This document shows positions 29,740 to 38,665 of a DNA stretch of 48,179 bases, piece by piece; position 1 is the first letter of the stretch; each line of letters opens with the position of its first letter. This stretch comes from Planctomycetota bacterium. Lineage in GTDB: Bacteria > Planctomycetota > PLA2. Both the position numbers and the translations under genes were made by a program. The stretch is from assembly GCA_021776785.1 (NCBI GenBank), contig JAJFFF010000020.1, positions 1-48,179 of the forward strand, in the 5' to 3' direction. The notes below the pieces were generated by a model. It was not told where the DNA came from, did no database searches, and worked only from the letters and a program-made list of their open reading frames with translations.

Positions 29740-32325
29740 ATGACGCGGATTTGGATGGGACTGGCGGCGGTTGCGGTCGCAACGGTGGTTTGGATCGCGA
29801 TGCGCGACGACGACGCGGGTCGCGCGGGACGCGACGGGCCCGGGCGCACGCGGAGCGAGCAAGCGATCCCGGCCGCGCCCGATGGCTGCACCGACGGCGC
29901 CGATTCCGACGAGCCTCGCGAGACGCGCACCGTGCCGGTGCGGGTCGTCGACGAGCGCAAGCAGCCGATCGCGGGCGCGGACGTGGCTTCGAAACAAGAA
30001 AACGGCGTGTCGGTTCGTACCGACGCGGACGGGCGCGCGGTTGTGGCCGCCGCCGCCGACTCGCCCTACCTCCACCTCGTGGTCACGCATCTTCGGTACT
30101 TGCGCGTCGAACAGTGGGCGCTCGGTTCCGACGAGGTCGTCATCGAGATGAAGCGCGGCGCTCCATTCGCCGTCACCGTGTTGGCGCCCGACAAGTCGCC
30201 TGTCGTTGGCGCGAACATCACGGCGAAGTACGTGCGCCAAGGAGGGATGTCGGGCTTTTGGGCCTGGACCGACGAGGACGATCTCGGTGTAGCGAAGACC
30301 GACGCGTCGGGTCGCGCGGTCCTTCCCGCGATGCCGGAACTTCCCGTCGCGCTAGGGATCGATCACCCGAACTATCCGCTGTACACCGAAACCGTCGAGA
30401 TCGCGGGCGTAGACCCGATCGAGCACATGGTGCGGTTGCCCATCGGCGGTGCGATCGAGGGAACCGTGTATGGACCCGACGGCGCGCCGGTGGCCCACGC
30501 CAAAGTAAACACGGGCCACCCGCGACCGACGGCGACGACGGACGAGAATGGCAAGTATCGTCTCGCGCCGGTCGGGAACCGCGCCGCGCTTGTCTCGGCC
30601 TCGTCGCCCGATTACGGCCCGGCATTTTTCGGCGAACAGATGGGCTGGGGCCAAGCCGTACCCGTGCACGTGCGCCCCGGCGAAGTGGTGGGGCGTGTCG
30701 ACATCCGCCTTGGCGTAGCGACGTTCGTCGTCGGGCGGCTTCTCGACGACAAGAACGCACCGGTAAAAGACGTTCAGATCGACTGTTGGCCGCACGGCAA
30801 CGGACAGAGCGACGCCGAAGGGAAGTTTCGTCTCGGGCCACTCCATACGCGCGGCGCGGAGATGGCGGCCTATCTGTACTTCCAGTCCGACAACCACAAG
30901 ATCATGCCGCTTCGCGACAAGAAGGTGCGAGCTGGCGCCACGCTCGATGTGGGTGACATCCGCGCGACGCGCCGGGGAATCGTCCGAGGCGTTGTGAATG
31001 ACGGGAAGGGTCGATCGGTCGGCCCCGGCTACGTTCATGCCGGCCAGCAGTATGCCGACGTCAAACCGGATGGGACGTTCGAACTCCGCGGGGTGCCGGT
31101 TGGTCGCTGGGAGCTCGTGGCCGACGTGCATCGCAAGCCGTCGTTGCGATCGCAACCGTTCGATTTTTCGATCGAAACGCCGGGTCAGGTCCTAGACGGT
31201 ATTGAGCTGACCGCGCTGGAACTTAAAAAAACCGGCGGCCGCGTCGTGACTCCCGACGGGCGGCCGCGCGCGGTCATGATTGCCGTCGTCGCGGCGGGTG
31301 GGAGCGCGGCAACGCGGTTGCACGTGCAGGCGACCAAGGACGGCAAGTTTTTTGCCTACCTGACTCCGGGTCGCTACAAGTTCGGTCTGCCGGATCCGGA
31401 CGGTCGGTTCGGGCGCAGCGGAAAGTTCCGCGCGACGCCGGAACCGATCGTCGTTGACGCGGGGCGTACGGACTTAGAGCTCGTCGTTCCGATCGACGGT
31501 GTCATCATTACCGGGCGTGTCGTGTCGAAGCGAAACAGACGGCCGTTGGCGCAAGTTCGACTCGGGTTTTTGCGCTACAAGTTCTTTGTCCCGGTCGATA
31601 CCCATCGACGCCAGGGCACGGACGCCGATGGGCGTTTTTTCGTCGAGCTCGACGACGCCGGAACGTACCAAGTGGACGCAACGGCGGACGGGCTCGCCTC
31701 CGTGCGCACGGACAAGTTCACGGTGAAACAGGGTGCGATCCACGACGTCGGCACGTTGCGGTTGGGCGAAGGCGGGACGATCGCTGGGCAGGTGGTCGAT
31801 GCTCAGGGCGTTCCTGTGCCGTACACGCGAATCAACATCTTGGACACCAAGCTGCAAACCAACCGCCTCGAGCCGTTCACCGATCAGGAGGGGCGGTTTT
31901 CTTTGTCCGGCGTTTCGCCCGGGCGGTACACCGTGTTCGCTGTCTCTCCGCGTCACCCGCTCGGGCTCATTCGCGGGATCGATGTCGTCGAGGCGGAGAC
32001 CACAGACGTCAACGTGCGGTTTGTGCAACCGAGTCCGTTGACCGTGACCGTCCGCGGCGTCGGTAACCGTCCGTTGGAGGGTGCCAAGTTGTGGTGGACG
32101 TTCCCCGACATCGCCCCGCTCACAAGCAAGTTGGCGCAGCACAAGATTCCGCCGGGCTACGGCAACCACGTGGCGGGCGCCGACGGCCTCATCTCACAGC
32201 CGTCGCTGCCGCCGGGCGAAGTAACGATCAGCGTCGAAGCGAAGGGCTACAATACCGTGACGCGCAAAGTACATCTCGCGGCCGGCGAGGAAAACCGGGT
32301 CGAAATTCGTTTGCGTAAAGACTAG
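29740..32325 (+). CDS. Large anchored protein with repeated carboxypeptidase-regulatory-like (beta-sandwich) domains
   Basis: The 861-residue product has an N-terminal membrane helix (about residues 4-21) and then a series of roughly 70-90-residue beta domains of the transthyretin-like/carboxypeptidase-regulatory type. Repeated cues are G-x-V-x-x-x-x-G-x-P-V followed by T-D-x-x-G-x-F: for example VVDERKQPIAGADVAS, GTVYGPDGAPVAHAKV with ATTDENGKYRLAPV, and GQVVDAQGVPVPYTRI with TDQEGRFSLSGVSPG. I count about eight such units by eye. No enzyme domain is attached. The protein would project into the periplasm or surface. It ends in a CTAG shared with the opposing gene. Adhesive, structural or carbohydrate-contact roles are possible. 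Confidence 0.8.
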   Translation: MTRIWMGLAAVAVATVVWIAMRDDDAGRAGRDGPGRTRSEQAIPAAPDGCTDGADSDEPRETRTVPVRVVDERKQPIAGADVASKQENGVSVRTDADGRAVVAAAADSPYLHLVVTHLRYLRVEQWALGSDEVVIEMKRGAPFAVTVLAPDKSPVVGANITAKYVRQGGMSGFWAWTDEDDLGVAKTDASGRAVLPAMPELPVALGIDHPNYPLYTETVEIAGVDPIEHMVRLPIGGAIEGTVYGPDGAPVAHAKVNTGHPRPTATTDENGKYRLAPVGNRAALVSASSPDYGPAFFGEQMGWGQAVPVHVRPGEVVGRVDIRLGVATFVVGRLLDDKNAPVKDVQIDCWPHGNGQSDAEGKFRLGPLHTRGAEMAAYLYFQSDNHKIMPLRDKKVRAGATLDVGDIRATRRGIVRGVVNDGKGRSVGPGYVHAGQQYADVKPDGTFELRGVPVGRWELVADVHRKPSLRSQPFDFSIETPGQVLDGIELTALELKKTGGRVVTPDGRPRAVMIAVVAAGGSAATRLHVQATKDGKFFAYLTPGRYKFGLPDPDGRFGRSGKFRATPEPIVVDAGRTDLELVVPIDGVIITGRVVSKRNRRPLAQVRLGFLRYKFFVPVDTHRRQGTDADGRFFVELDDAGTYQVDATADGLASVRTDKFTVKQGAIHDVGTLRLGEGGTIAGQVVDAQGVPVPYTRINILDTKLQTNRLEPFTDQEGRFSLSGVSPGRYTVFAVSPRHPLGLIRGIDVVEAETTDVNVRFVQPSPLTVTVRGVGNRPLEGAKLWWTFPDIAPLTSKLAQHKIPPGYGNHVAGADGLISQPSLPPGEVTISVEAKGYNTVTRKVHLAAGEENRVEIRLRKD

Positions 32326-32963
32326 CCGGCCTGCAGCAACTTCTTGAGCTGTTTGACGTCGCGTTCGAGTTTTGCGATGCGTCGGGCTAGGCCTTCGGGT
32401 GAGTCCTTCACTTTTGCGTACTTCTTTTTCAGAGTCTGCTCGCGTTGCTGCAGGCGTTTTTGCCACGCGCCGAGGAACGCGCGGACTTGTTTTGCCGCCG
32501 CGGCGGCTTGTTGCGGTTGATTGGCGGCGACCGCGCGATCCAAACGCTTCATGGCTTCGCCGAGGCGGGCGCGCATGGCGGACTCCGGCGATCGGCCCTC
32601 GCGCTCTGGTTGCGTGTTCTTGGCCTTGGCGCGCTCCATGTTGCGTGCGTTTTCTCTCGCTTCGCGTTTTGCTTTGGACGCTGCATCGTCGATGGCTCTC
32701 GGGCTCGCTTTGTCGGTCGGCTTCGGCGCGACGTCGATCTTGGCGCGCAACGTCCGCGCCTTTTGCCGCAACTCGGCGGCTTCCATGATGAGTTCGACGG
32801 CGTCGTCTTTTTTTCCGGCGTCCAGGAGCTGGCCAGCACGTTTTTCCAATCGCTTGGCGCGACGCAACAGGTCGGCGCGCTCGTCGCCGTGGGCCGAACT
32901 CGCCGCCAGCGCGGCGAGGATCGTGAACCCCCATAGGATGCGTGTGATGCTTTGTGTGCTCAT
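32322..32963 (-). CDS. Secreted coiled-coil protein, unknown function
   Basis: The 213-residue product has a signal peptide (MSTQSITRILWGFTILAALA, cleavage near AHG) and an almost wholly helical, charged mature part. Heptad-like patterns are clear at about 26-70 (ADLLRRAKRLEKRAGQLLDA) and 150-210 (KLERDVKQLKKLLQAG at the end), with an Ala/Lys-rich middle. It starts inside the ruvX stop (ATGA) and is the last gene of the manC-ruvX run. I recognise no family; a periplasmic structural protein is plausible. Confidence 0.65.
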   Translation of the reverse strand: MSTQSITRILWGFTILAALAASSAHGDERADLLRRAKRLEKRAGQLLDAGKKDDAVELIMEAAELRQKARTLRAKIDVAPKPTDKASPRAIDDAASKAKREARENARNMERAKAKNTQPEREGRSPESAMRARLGEAMKRLDRAVAANQPQQAAAAAKQVRAFLGAWQKRLQQREQTLKKKYAKVKDSPEGLARRIAKLERDVKQLKKLLQAG

Positions 32964-33430
32964 GCGATCTCTTCTCCCCGCTTGCCTTGGTCTAAATAGT
33001 CGTGCAGCATCAGGCATGCTGCGGCGGAATCCTTGCGCGCTTTTCGTTGTCGGCCGTCCAGGTTCTGTTGGCGAAGGGCGGAGTCCGCGGCGGCCGACGT
33101 CAACCGCTCGTCCACGCCGATGATGGGCACGGCCACCGCCTTTTTTAGTTCGACGGCAAACGCGCGCACTTCCAGCTCCATCGCCGAAACGGTGCCGTCC
33201 ATGTTGTGCGGCAGGCCAATGATGACCGCGCTCGCCTCGACGTCATCGACGACGGCGCGAATCATCGCAAAATCGTGCTCGGGCTTTGTGCGTTCGACGC
33301 GCGGCCGCGGATGCACGGTCCCCAGCGCGGTCGTCACGGCCACGCCGATGCGCTTGCGTCCGTAATCGATGCCGACTAACACCGGTTGCAACTTGCTCTC
33401 GCTTGCCGTGCTTTCACCTAGGGGCGCCAC
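32960..33430 (-). CDS. ruvX: Putative pre-16S rRNA nuclease / Holliday-junction resolvase-like protein (YqgF)
   Basis: YqgF-family proteins have an RNase H-like fold and in E. coli process the 16S rRNA 5' end. The 156-residue product shows VLVGIDYGRKRIGVAV (D22), IIGLPHNMDGTVS, VDERLTSAAAD and the final RKDSAAACLMLHDYLD, all typical. The start is a GTG at 33430 with no Shine-Dalgarno but TAGACT 6 nt upstream; the true start could be about 15 codons later, since the family usually begins just before the first strand. It overlaps the following gene by 4 nt. Confidence 0.88.
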   Translation of the reverse strand: MAPLGESTASESKLQPVLVGIDYGRKRIGVAVTTALGTVHPRPRVERTKPEHDFAMIRAVVDDVEASAVIIGLPHNMDGTVSAMELEVRAFAVELKKAVAVPIIGVDERLTSAAADSALRQQNLDGRQRKARKDSAAACLMLHDYLDQGKRGEEIA

Positions 33431-33436
33431 GGCGTC

Positions 33437-33442
33437 AGTCTA
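33437..33442 (-). promoter_or_regulatory. -10-like box before ruvX
   Basis: TAGACT lies 6 nt before the GTG at 33430. The gap to manC is only 35 bp, so this would be an internal promoter. Confidence 0.3.
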
Positions 33443-33465
33443 CCCGGATTCTTCAGGCGGCGGCG

Positions 33466-34536
33466 CTACGTGTGTTGATCGAGCCCGCGCGCTTTGAGCT
33501 CGGCGACGATTTTTTTGACGTCTTCCGCGTGGCTCTTGGGGCAGATCAGCGTGGCATCCGGTGTGTGGACGATGATGAGATCCGACACACCGACGGTTGC
33601 GACGACGTGATCTTTGCTGAACACGATGCAGTTGCTCGTATCAATGCCGACGTGCGTGCCGCGGACGACATTGCCCTCTTCGTCGCGCGGGTTTAGCCGA
33701 TCAATCGCAAGCCACGATCCCACGTCGTCCCACTGAAACGATGCCGGAATGACCTCGACGTTGTCGGCCTTTTCCATGACGCCGATGTCGATGGGCACGT
33801 TCTCGAACTTACCGTAGACGTCTTCGCTCAGCTTGGCGCCGCCGCGCAGTTGGTCGGCGATCTCGTCGAGAACCTTCGCGTGTCCGGGGAGGTGTTGTGC
33901 GAACGCGTGGCGCAACACTGACGCTCGCCAGACAAACGTGCCGGCGTTCCAAAAATACGAACCCGTCGCGATGAACTCCGCCGCCGTCTTGGCGTCCGGC
34001 TTCTCTTTAAAACTCTTGACCTGATGGACGGCGTGGCCGTCGACTTCGCTCAGCTTGTCGCCGCCTTCGATGTAGCCATAGCCCGTGGCGGGGCCGGTGG
34101 GGCGGATTCCGACGGTGAGCAAAACGTCGTTGCTCGCCGCGCGTGCGGCCGCCGCTCGATAACAACGCACAAAGTCCTCGCGGGGGCGGATCGAATGATC
34201 GGCGGGCAGCACAATCATCACGCCTTCGGGATCGCGCGCTTCGACCAGCACGGCGGCGGCGCCGATGGCGGCGGCCGTGTTGCGCATCGACGGCTCCGCG
34301 ACGACGTTGGCCGCGGGCAGTTGCGGCGCTTGTTGCCGCGTCGCCTCGACTTGAATCTCGTTCGTGATGACGAACGTGTTTTCGGGCGGCGCGAGTTCCG
34401 CGCAGCGTTCCAACGTCTCGACCAACATCGATTGCTTCGACGCGATCGGGAGGAGTTGCTTCGGGCGGGCCCGGCGGCCGGCGGGCCAAAAGCGCGTGCC
34501 GGCGCCGCCCGCGAGAATCACGACATACGTTCCCAC
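33466..34536 (-). CDS. manC: Mannose-1-phosphate guanylyltransferase
   Basis: The enzyme makes GDP-mannose from mannose 1-phosphate and GTP, feeding surface polysaccharide and glycan synthesis. The 356-residue product has the nucleotidyltransferase signature VILAGGAGTRFWP followed by RPKQLLPI (residues about 5-31), VLPADHSI, TGPATGYGYIEGG, FKEKPDAKTA and the WNAGTFVWRA and WDDVGSW motifs of the GMP group. It lacks the C-terminal isomerase domain of bifunctional ManC/AlgA proteins. The GTG start has no Shine-Dalgarno; TAGAAT lies 7 nt upstream. It is followed by ruvX after 35 bp. Confidence 0.93.
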   Translation of the reverse strand: MGTYVVILAGGAGTRFWPAGRRARPKQLLPIASKQSMLVETLERCAELAPPENTFVITNEIQVEATRQQAPQLPAANVVAEPSMRNTAAAIGAAAVLVEARDPEGVMIVLPADHSIRPREDFVRCYRAAAARAASNDVLLTVGIRPTGPATGYGYIEGGDKLSEVDGHAVHQVKSFKEKPDAKTAAEFIATGSYFWNAGTFVWRASVLRHAFAQHLPGHAKVLDEIADQLRGGAKLSEDVYGKFENVPIDIGVMEKADNVEVIPASFQWDDVGSWLAIDRLNPRDEEGNVVRGTHVGIDTSNCIVFSKDHVVATVGVSDLIIVHTPDATLICPKSHAEDVKKIVAELKARGLDQHT

Positions 34537-34543
34537 GCCCGAG

Positions 34544-34549
34544 ATTCTA
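34544..34549 (-). promoter_or_regulatory. -10-like box before manC
   Basis: TAGAAT (five of six consensus) lies 7 nt before the GTG at 34536, consistent with a leaderless or very short-leader transcript. Confidence 0.4.
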
Positions 34550-34636
34550 CGGCAGGGACCCGTTGATCGGAGATCTCAAGGGCATTGCGGTGTCTCGCTT
34601 TCGACATGCCGTACGACCGCGGTCGAGCACAACCGC

Positions 34637-37600
34637 TCAGCGCGGCAGGACGCGGGGGCGGACGCGGCGCGTGCGGCCGGCGTGCGGACTCTGGGTAAAC
34701 GGCTTGCGCGTGCGCCTCAGGAACGGCAGCGCGCGCAGCTTCAGTGCGGGGCTATCGATCGTTCCCCGCATGCGAATTTCGTAGGCGGTGCGGTGCCACA
34801 GATCGCGCAGCGTGCTCAAGAGCGGGAGATTGATGAAACGCGGCAAGTCGAGGAGGCGTGTGACCTGCGGTTCGATGACCAGGTCCAAGTCGCCGTAGAT
34901 CGACACGGTGCCGCGTCCGTAGATGTCGTTTAGGTTGTCCGCGACGTGGAGCTTGTCGATCAGGATCGATTCGCCCTCGATGCGAAAGTCAACCTCGGCT
35001 CGCTCGAAGCGCGGCCCTTCGAGGGGGGCCGCGCGCGCCAAGACAGCCAGGAAGCGACGGATCCCCGGCACCGCGAACAGTTGGCCTTCTTTGACACGAA
35101 CCTCGCCCCGTCCCTTCATGTCTTCGAGTTCGCCGCTGACCGATTCGAATTCGATCGCGGCCTCGAGCGAGCCCGACATGTTGGCGTCGCGCGGCAGGTC
35201 TTGCTTGAGCATCTCGCCGAGCTCGACGTCGCTCGCACGCATGCGAACGCGAAACGCGCCCGGGTCGCCGAGATGGACCTCGATGTCACCGCGCAAAATG
35301 CCCTGGTAGAAGCTGCCGTTTAGGTTGCCGAGCCGCAGGTAGTCCGCCACGTATTCCAAGTTGAGCGACAGGGACGAGATCGCGCGGTCCATGACCGTGA
35401 CCTTGCCGTCGTGAACGGCGCCTTTCAGGCTGAACTCGGGCGCAAGGGTCGCGGTGCCGATGCGCAGTTCGCCACTCATGTCGCGTGCGTCCACCGGCAG
35501 GTTCATGTTGAGTCCGGTGTAGTGCAGGATCCCGGAAAACTCGACGGGGTCGCCGCGCTTTTCCGGCAGCCGCAAGAGGATCGGATCGCACTGCACATGT
35601 CCCGTCGGCTCCAGCGCGTCGGGCGGCCGGTTGAGGAGTGCATGGCGCCGGAGATCGACTTCGCCGCGCACGCGCAGCAAGCGCGACTTGGCGATTAAGT
35701 CAAACTCCATCTCCTCCATGTCGAGGCGCAGGTTGTGGCCCAAAATCGGACCGAGTCCCGGCCCGAAGAGCGCTTCCAAGTGATCCTTGGGGTGGATGTT
35801 TTTGGCCGAAAGGCGTGCGCGAATGTCGCCGAATCCCGAAGGCGGCATCGAAATCTCAAACACATGGACTTCGCCTTCGCCCGACCGTACCCACAGGTTC
35901 TTGCCGGTTAGGAGCGTGTCGGAAATGTCGAGTGGGCCGCCCTCGATCTCGAGCGGCAAGCCCAGCGCCGTCATCTTGACGTGCAGGCGGGCGAGGTGCG
36001 TCGCGATTTCGATCGGCGAGGCGAGGTCTTGGCGCGTGGCTTTTAAAACGACGTCGAATTTCGAGTCTTCGCTGATACCCAGCGCTTCGATTCTTTCGAC
36101 GCGGTGCGATGCGAACTCACGAAGAAGCGCGCGCGCCCGCTTGTCGAACCGGAGGTTGGTCACGGCGGCGTCGAGTTCGAACTCACCGGTATTGAGAATC
36201 TTGCCGCCGAGGACGAACTTGGTCCCCAACGACTCGCCCGCGATACCGTGCAGTTTGACGATGTCGTCCCGAAACGAAACTTCGCCCTTCACGTTGGTGA
36301 GCTCGAGATCGATGTCGCGAAAGCCCATGAAGTCGGTCGTGCCCGCCAGGTCGATGCGGATGCGCGGGTCCGTGGGGGAGGCAAACGTCACGTTCGCGTT
36401 CACAGATCCTTGCGGATCGAGCCGTTTCCAAAGCCGGCGCAGTTCGTCGCCGATGACGGGGGAGTCGCGGAGCGCGCGCTTGAGGTCTTCCCCCAGCGCG
36501 AGCTCTTTGATGTCGATGTTGAGTTGAAGGGTTTCCGTTCCGCGGTCGTCTTGACGAACCTCGCCGTTGCCGATGACGTTGCCGCCGTCCGCCGTCTCCC
36601 CGCGGAGGTCGATCATTTGCAGCGTGCGCCACGCCACTCCGTTTTTGTCCGGGGCGAGCTCTTTGCTCACGATGCGCCCTTGGATGCCGCGAATGCGGAT
36701 CGGGAACGACTCGTAGGCCATCGCGCAGTCCGTGAGGATCACGTCGTAGGACGCGCGCGCTTGGTTGTCGCCGAATGCGTCGCGTCGCACGCGAATATCG
36801 ACGCGCTCGGCCCATCCCGTGAGGGCGAACTTCTCGTACGGCATGCCGCGCGGAGTCGACGCGAACGCGGAAGCGAGCTTGGCGTCGATGGGAAGGTTGG
36901 CGACCGCGATGTCGATTTTTACGTCTTCGCGGTTGCTGCCGTCCGGTGAGTGGTCGTAGGAGACGACCTCGCCGTTGGCGACCAGGCGCACATCCGTCGG
37001 GCCGCCCGGCTGTGGGCGTGCGATCGGATTGAACCCAGTCAGATTGTGAATCGACACGCGATCGGCCGGACCGTGCGGTGTGGGCACGCCGGTGTCGATG
37101 ACCAAGTGACCTTTGCAACGCGAGACCGGATAGCGAAACCCGAATCGTTTTCCGGTGAGCTCGTCGAACTGACCTGCGTAGTTGACCTTTCCTTCGTCAA
37201 GGCGCAAGTCGAGATGAACGCGCTCGCCGATGCCCGGGCGCTCCGAGATGTGGAGGTCGAACTCGAACACGCCCGCCGGCAGAAAAGACTCCACGACGTC
37301 ATCGACGACGTTGGGCGGCAAGAGGTTGCGAAGATCGGCGGTCTCGGCATGGATGTCTTGCGCGACCATGTGCAGATCGACGTGGGGATCGCGGCGCCGC
37401 AGATCGACGCCGAGCGTCGCCGTGAGGTGCCCTTCCTGATCCGCGGGGCTGATGTAGCGCGCCGAAAACTGGTCCATCGTGATCAGACCGTTGTCGTAGA
37501 CCAAATGTGCGGCGCCCTCGCGCAAACGGAACGGCAGGCCGACGGCTTCGCCGGTGTGGATGTTGCCGAATGCGCCACCGAGGTCGGTGATGTTGGAGTC

Positions 37601-38407
37601 CACAAAGCAGTGGTCGAGTCGCCACGGTCCGAGTCGAAAACGAAGCGCCGCCTTCGCGGACGCGCGCCCGGCGAGTTCGAGCGGCGGAAGCGAGGCCCGC
37701 AGCGACGGGCTGAGTGCCTTCCACGTGTCGCGCGTCCAGTGAAGATTTTGGGCCTCGGCGTCGATGCGCATCGTCCCGTCGGCTTTGTCGAACGCGATGC
37801 GCAGCGTGAGGCGCTCCAGCAACTTGCCCGAGAACACGCCGCTGACGGTGTACTGACGCTGATCGGGGTGACCTTCCGCGTGGTCGCAGTGCAAGATGAC
37901 GGGCGCGCCGTCGCGCACAGCGTCGAGGTCGTGGATCTCCACGCGCGTTCCGTTTTTTCCTCCGGTGATGCGAATCAGCGGCGGCGGCGGAACGGGAGCC
38001 GTCGGGTCCTCTTGCGGGCTCAACACACCGGGGAGGCCCGGCGTACCCGACTGGTCCTTGCGGAGTCGCACGATCAGTCCGGCTATGTCGACCTGGCGAA
38101 TGATGACGCGCCCGCTCAACAGCTTTTGGTGATCGACCGTGAGCAACATGCGCTCGACTTCCACGGCGGGCGTACCGTCGCCGTAGTAGATGCGAAGGCC
38201 GATGAGCTCGACGCCACGATCCAGGTCAAGGATCACGTCATCGAAGTCGAAGGGCGCGGCGATGCGTTCGGCCAACGCTTCACGCACCTGCGCTTTGATG
38301 GCACTGGGTCGCAGGTGGCGCGCCAAGAACAGACTCACGGCCAGGACGATGCCTAAGATGAGCAGCGCGAGTGCGCGGCCGAAAACGCGGCGGCGGGAGC
38401 GGGCCAT
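34637..38407 (-). CDS. Giant AsmA-like inner-membrane-anchored periplasmic protein
   Basis: The 1256-residue product starts with a basic region and one membrane helix (about residues 9-29), followed by a very long beta-rich periplasmic part. AsmA-family cues are the N-terminal DDVILDLDRGVELIGLRIYY with VERMLLTVDHQKLLSGRVII (about 55-105) and the C-terminal GRGEVRVKEGQLFAVPGIRR, then YGRGTVSIYGDLDLVIEP (about 1110-1200). Such proteins are thought to form grooved bridges that move lipids between the membranes or to affect outer-membrane assembly. The tail after about residue 1225 is Arg/Pro-rich. It follows alr across a repeat-bearing gap and precedes manC by 100 bp. Confidence 0.85.
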   Translation of the reverse strand: MARSRRRVFGRALALLILGIVLAVSLFLARHLRPSAIKAQVREALAERIAAPFDFDDVILDLDRGVELIGLRIYYGDGTPAVEVERMLLTVDHQKLLSGRVIIRQVDIAGLIVRLRKDQSGTPGLPGVLSPQEDPTAPVPPPPLIRITGGKNGTRVEIHDLDAVRDGAPVILHCDHAEGHPDQRQYTVSGVFSGKLLERLTLRIAFDKADGTMRIDAEAQNLHWTRDTWKALSPSLRASLPPLELAGRASAKAALRFRLGPWRLDHCFVDSNITDLGGAFGNIHTGEAVGLPFRLREGAAHLVYDNGLITMDQFSARYISPADQEGHLTATLGVDLRRRDPHVDLHMVAQDIHAETADLRNLLPPNVVDDVVESFLPAGVFEFDLHISERPGIGERVHLDLRLDEGKVNYAGQFDELTGKRFGFRYPVSRCKGHLVIDTGVPTPHGPADRVSIHNLTGFNPIARPQPGGPTDVRLVANGEVVSYDHSPDGSNREDVKIDIAVANLPIDAKLASAFASTPRGMPYEKFALTGWAERVDIRVRRDAFGDNQARASYDVILTDCAMAYESFPIRIRGIQGRIVSKELAPDKNGVAWRTLQMIDLRGETADGGNVIGNGEVRQDDRGTETLQLNIDIKELALGEDLKRALRDSPVIGDELRRLWKRLDPQGSVNANVTFASPTDPRIRIDLAGTTDFMGFRDIDLELTNVKGEVSFRDDIVKLHGIAGESLGTKFVLGGKILNTGEFELDAAVTNLRFDKRARALLREFASHRVERIEALGISEDSKFDVVLKATRQDLASPIEIATHLARLHVKMTALGLPLEIEGGPLDISDTLLTGKNLWVRSGEGEVHVFEISMPPSGFGDIRARLSAKNIHPKDHLEALFGPGLGPILGHNLRLDMEEMEFDLIAKSRLLRVRGEVDLRRHALLNRPPDALEPTGHVQCDPILLRLPEKRGDPVEFSGILHYTGLNMNLPVDARDMSGELRIGTATLAPEFSLKGAVHDGKVTVMDRAISSLSLNLEYVADYLRLGNLNGSFYQGILRGDIEVHLGDPGAFRVRMRASDVELGEMLKQDLPRDANMSGSLEAAIEFESVSGELEDMKGRGEVRVKEGQLFAVPGIRRFLAVLARAAPLEGPRFERAEVDFRIEGESILIDKLHVADNLNDIYGRGTVSIYGDLDLVIEPQVTRLLDLPRFINLPLLSTLRDLWHRTAYEIRMRGTIDSPALKLRALPFLRRTRKPFTQSPHAGRTRRVRPRVLPR

Positions 38408-38457
38408 GGGGGATGGTCGTCGCGAGAGAAGCGGAGTTACCGCCGCCCCGCACTTAT

Positions 38458-38499
38458 CCTAGTCTCTGTCTGAAAACAGGCCTGCATTCGGTCGGCCGC
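38458..38499. repeat. 42-nt imperfect repeat, copy B
   Basis: It begins CCTAGTCTCTGTCTGAAAAC. It matches copy A at about 30 of 42 positions without gaps, sharing GTCTC, CTG, AAA, GGCC, GCAT and CGGC blocks. It lies just upstream of the AsmA-like gene. Confidence 0.6.
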
Positions 38500-38529
38500 T
38501 ACACCGCAGGATCTTCGCGCCCCCTTCTT

Positions 38530-38550
38530 GCTGTACCTCCTGGATACAGC
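38530..38550. other. Hairpin GCTGTA/TACAGC between the two repeat copies
   Basis: A 6-bp stem encloses a 9-nt loop and is followed by GGCGGCGGCGG. The same GCTGTA arm begins the stronger hairpin near the right end of the window (48139-48157). Confidence 0.35.
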
Positions 38551-38619
38551 GGCGGCGGCGGCACTCGGCCTGCGGCGAATCGACTCGCCCTGCGTGCGAC
38601 GGCCTATTCTCCGACAGAG

Positions 38620-38661
38620 CCTTGTCTCCGCCTGCAAATGGGCCGGCATGCGACCGGCAGC
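38620..38661. repeat. 42-nt imperfect repeat, copy A
   Basis: It begins CCTTGTCTCCGCCTGCAAAT and lies 162 bp after copy B, ending 5 bp before the alr stop. A minus-strand frame of 80 codons through both copies only reflects the repeat (RMPAHLQAETR and RMQACFQTETR) and is not taken as a gene. Confidence 0.6.
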
Positions 38662-38665
38662 GAGC

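Noticed and set aside
36950..38356. 468-codon frame antisense to the AsmA-like gene
   Set aside because: It mirrors the sense gene and has no start-site or domain support; the sense protein has AsmA features.
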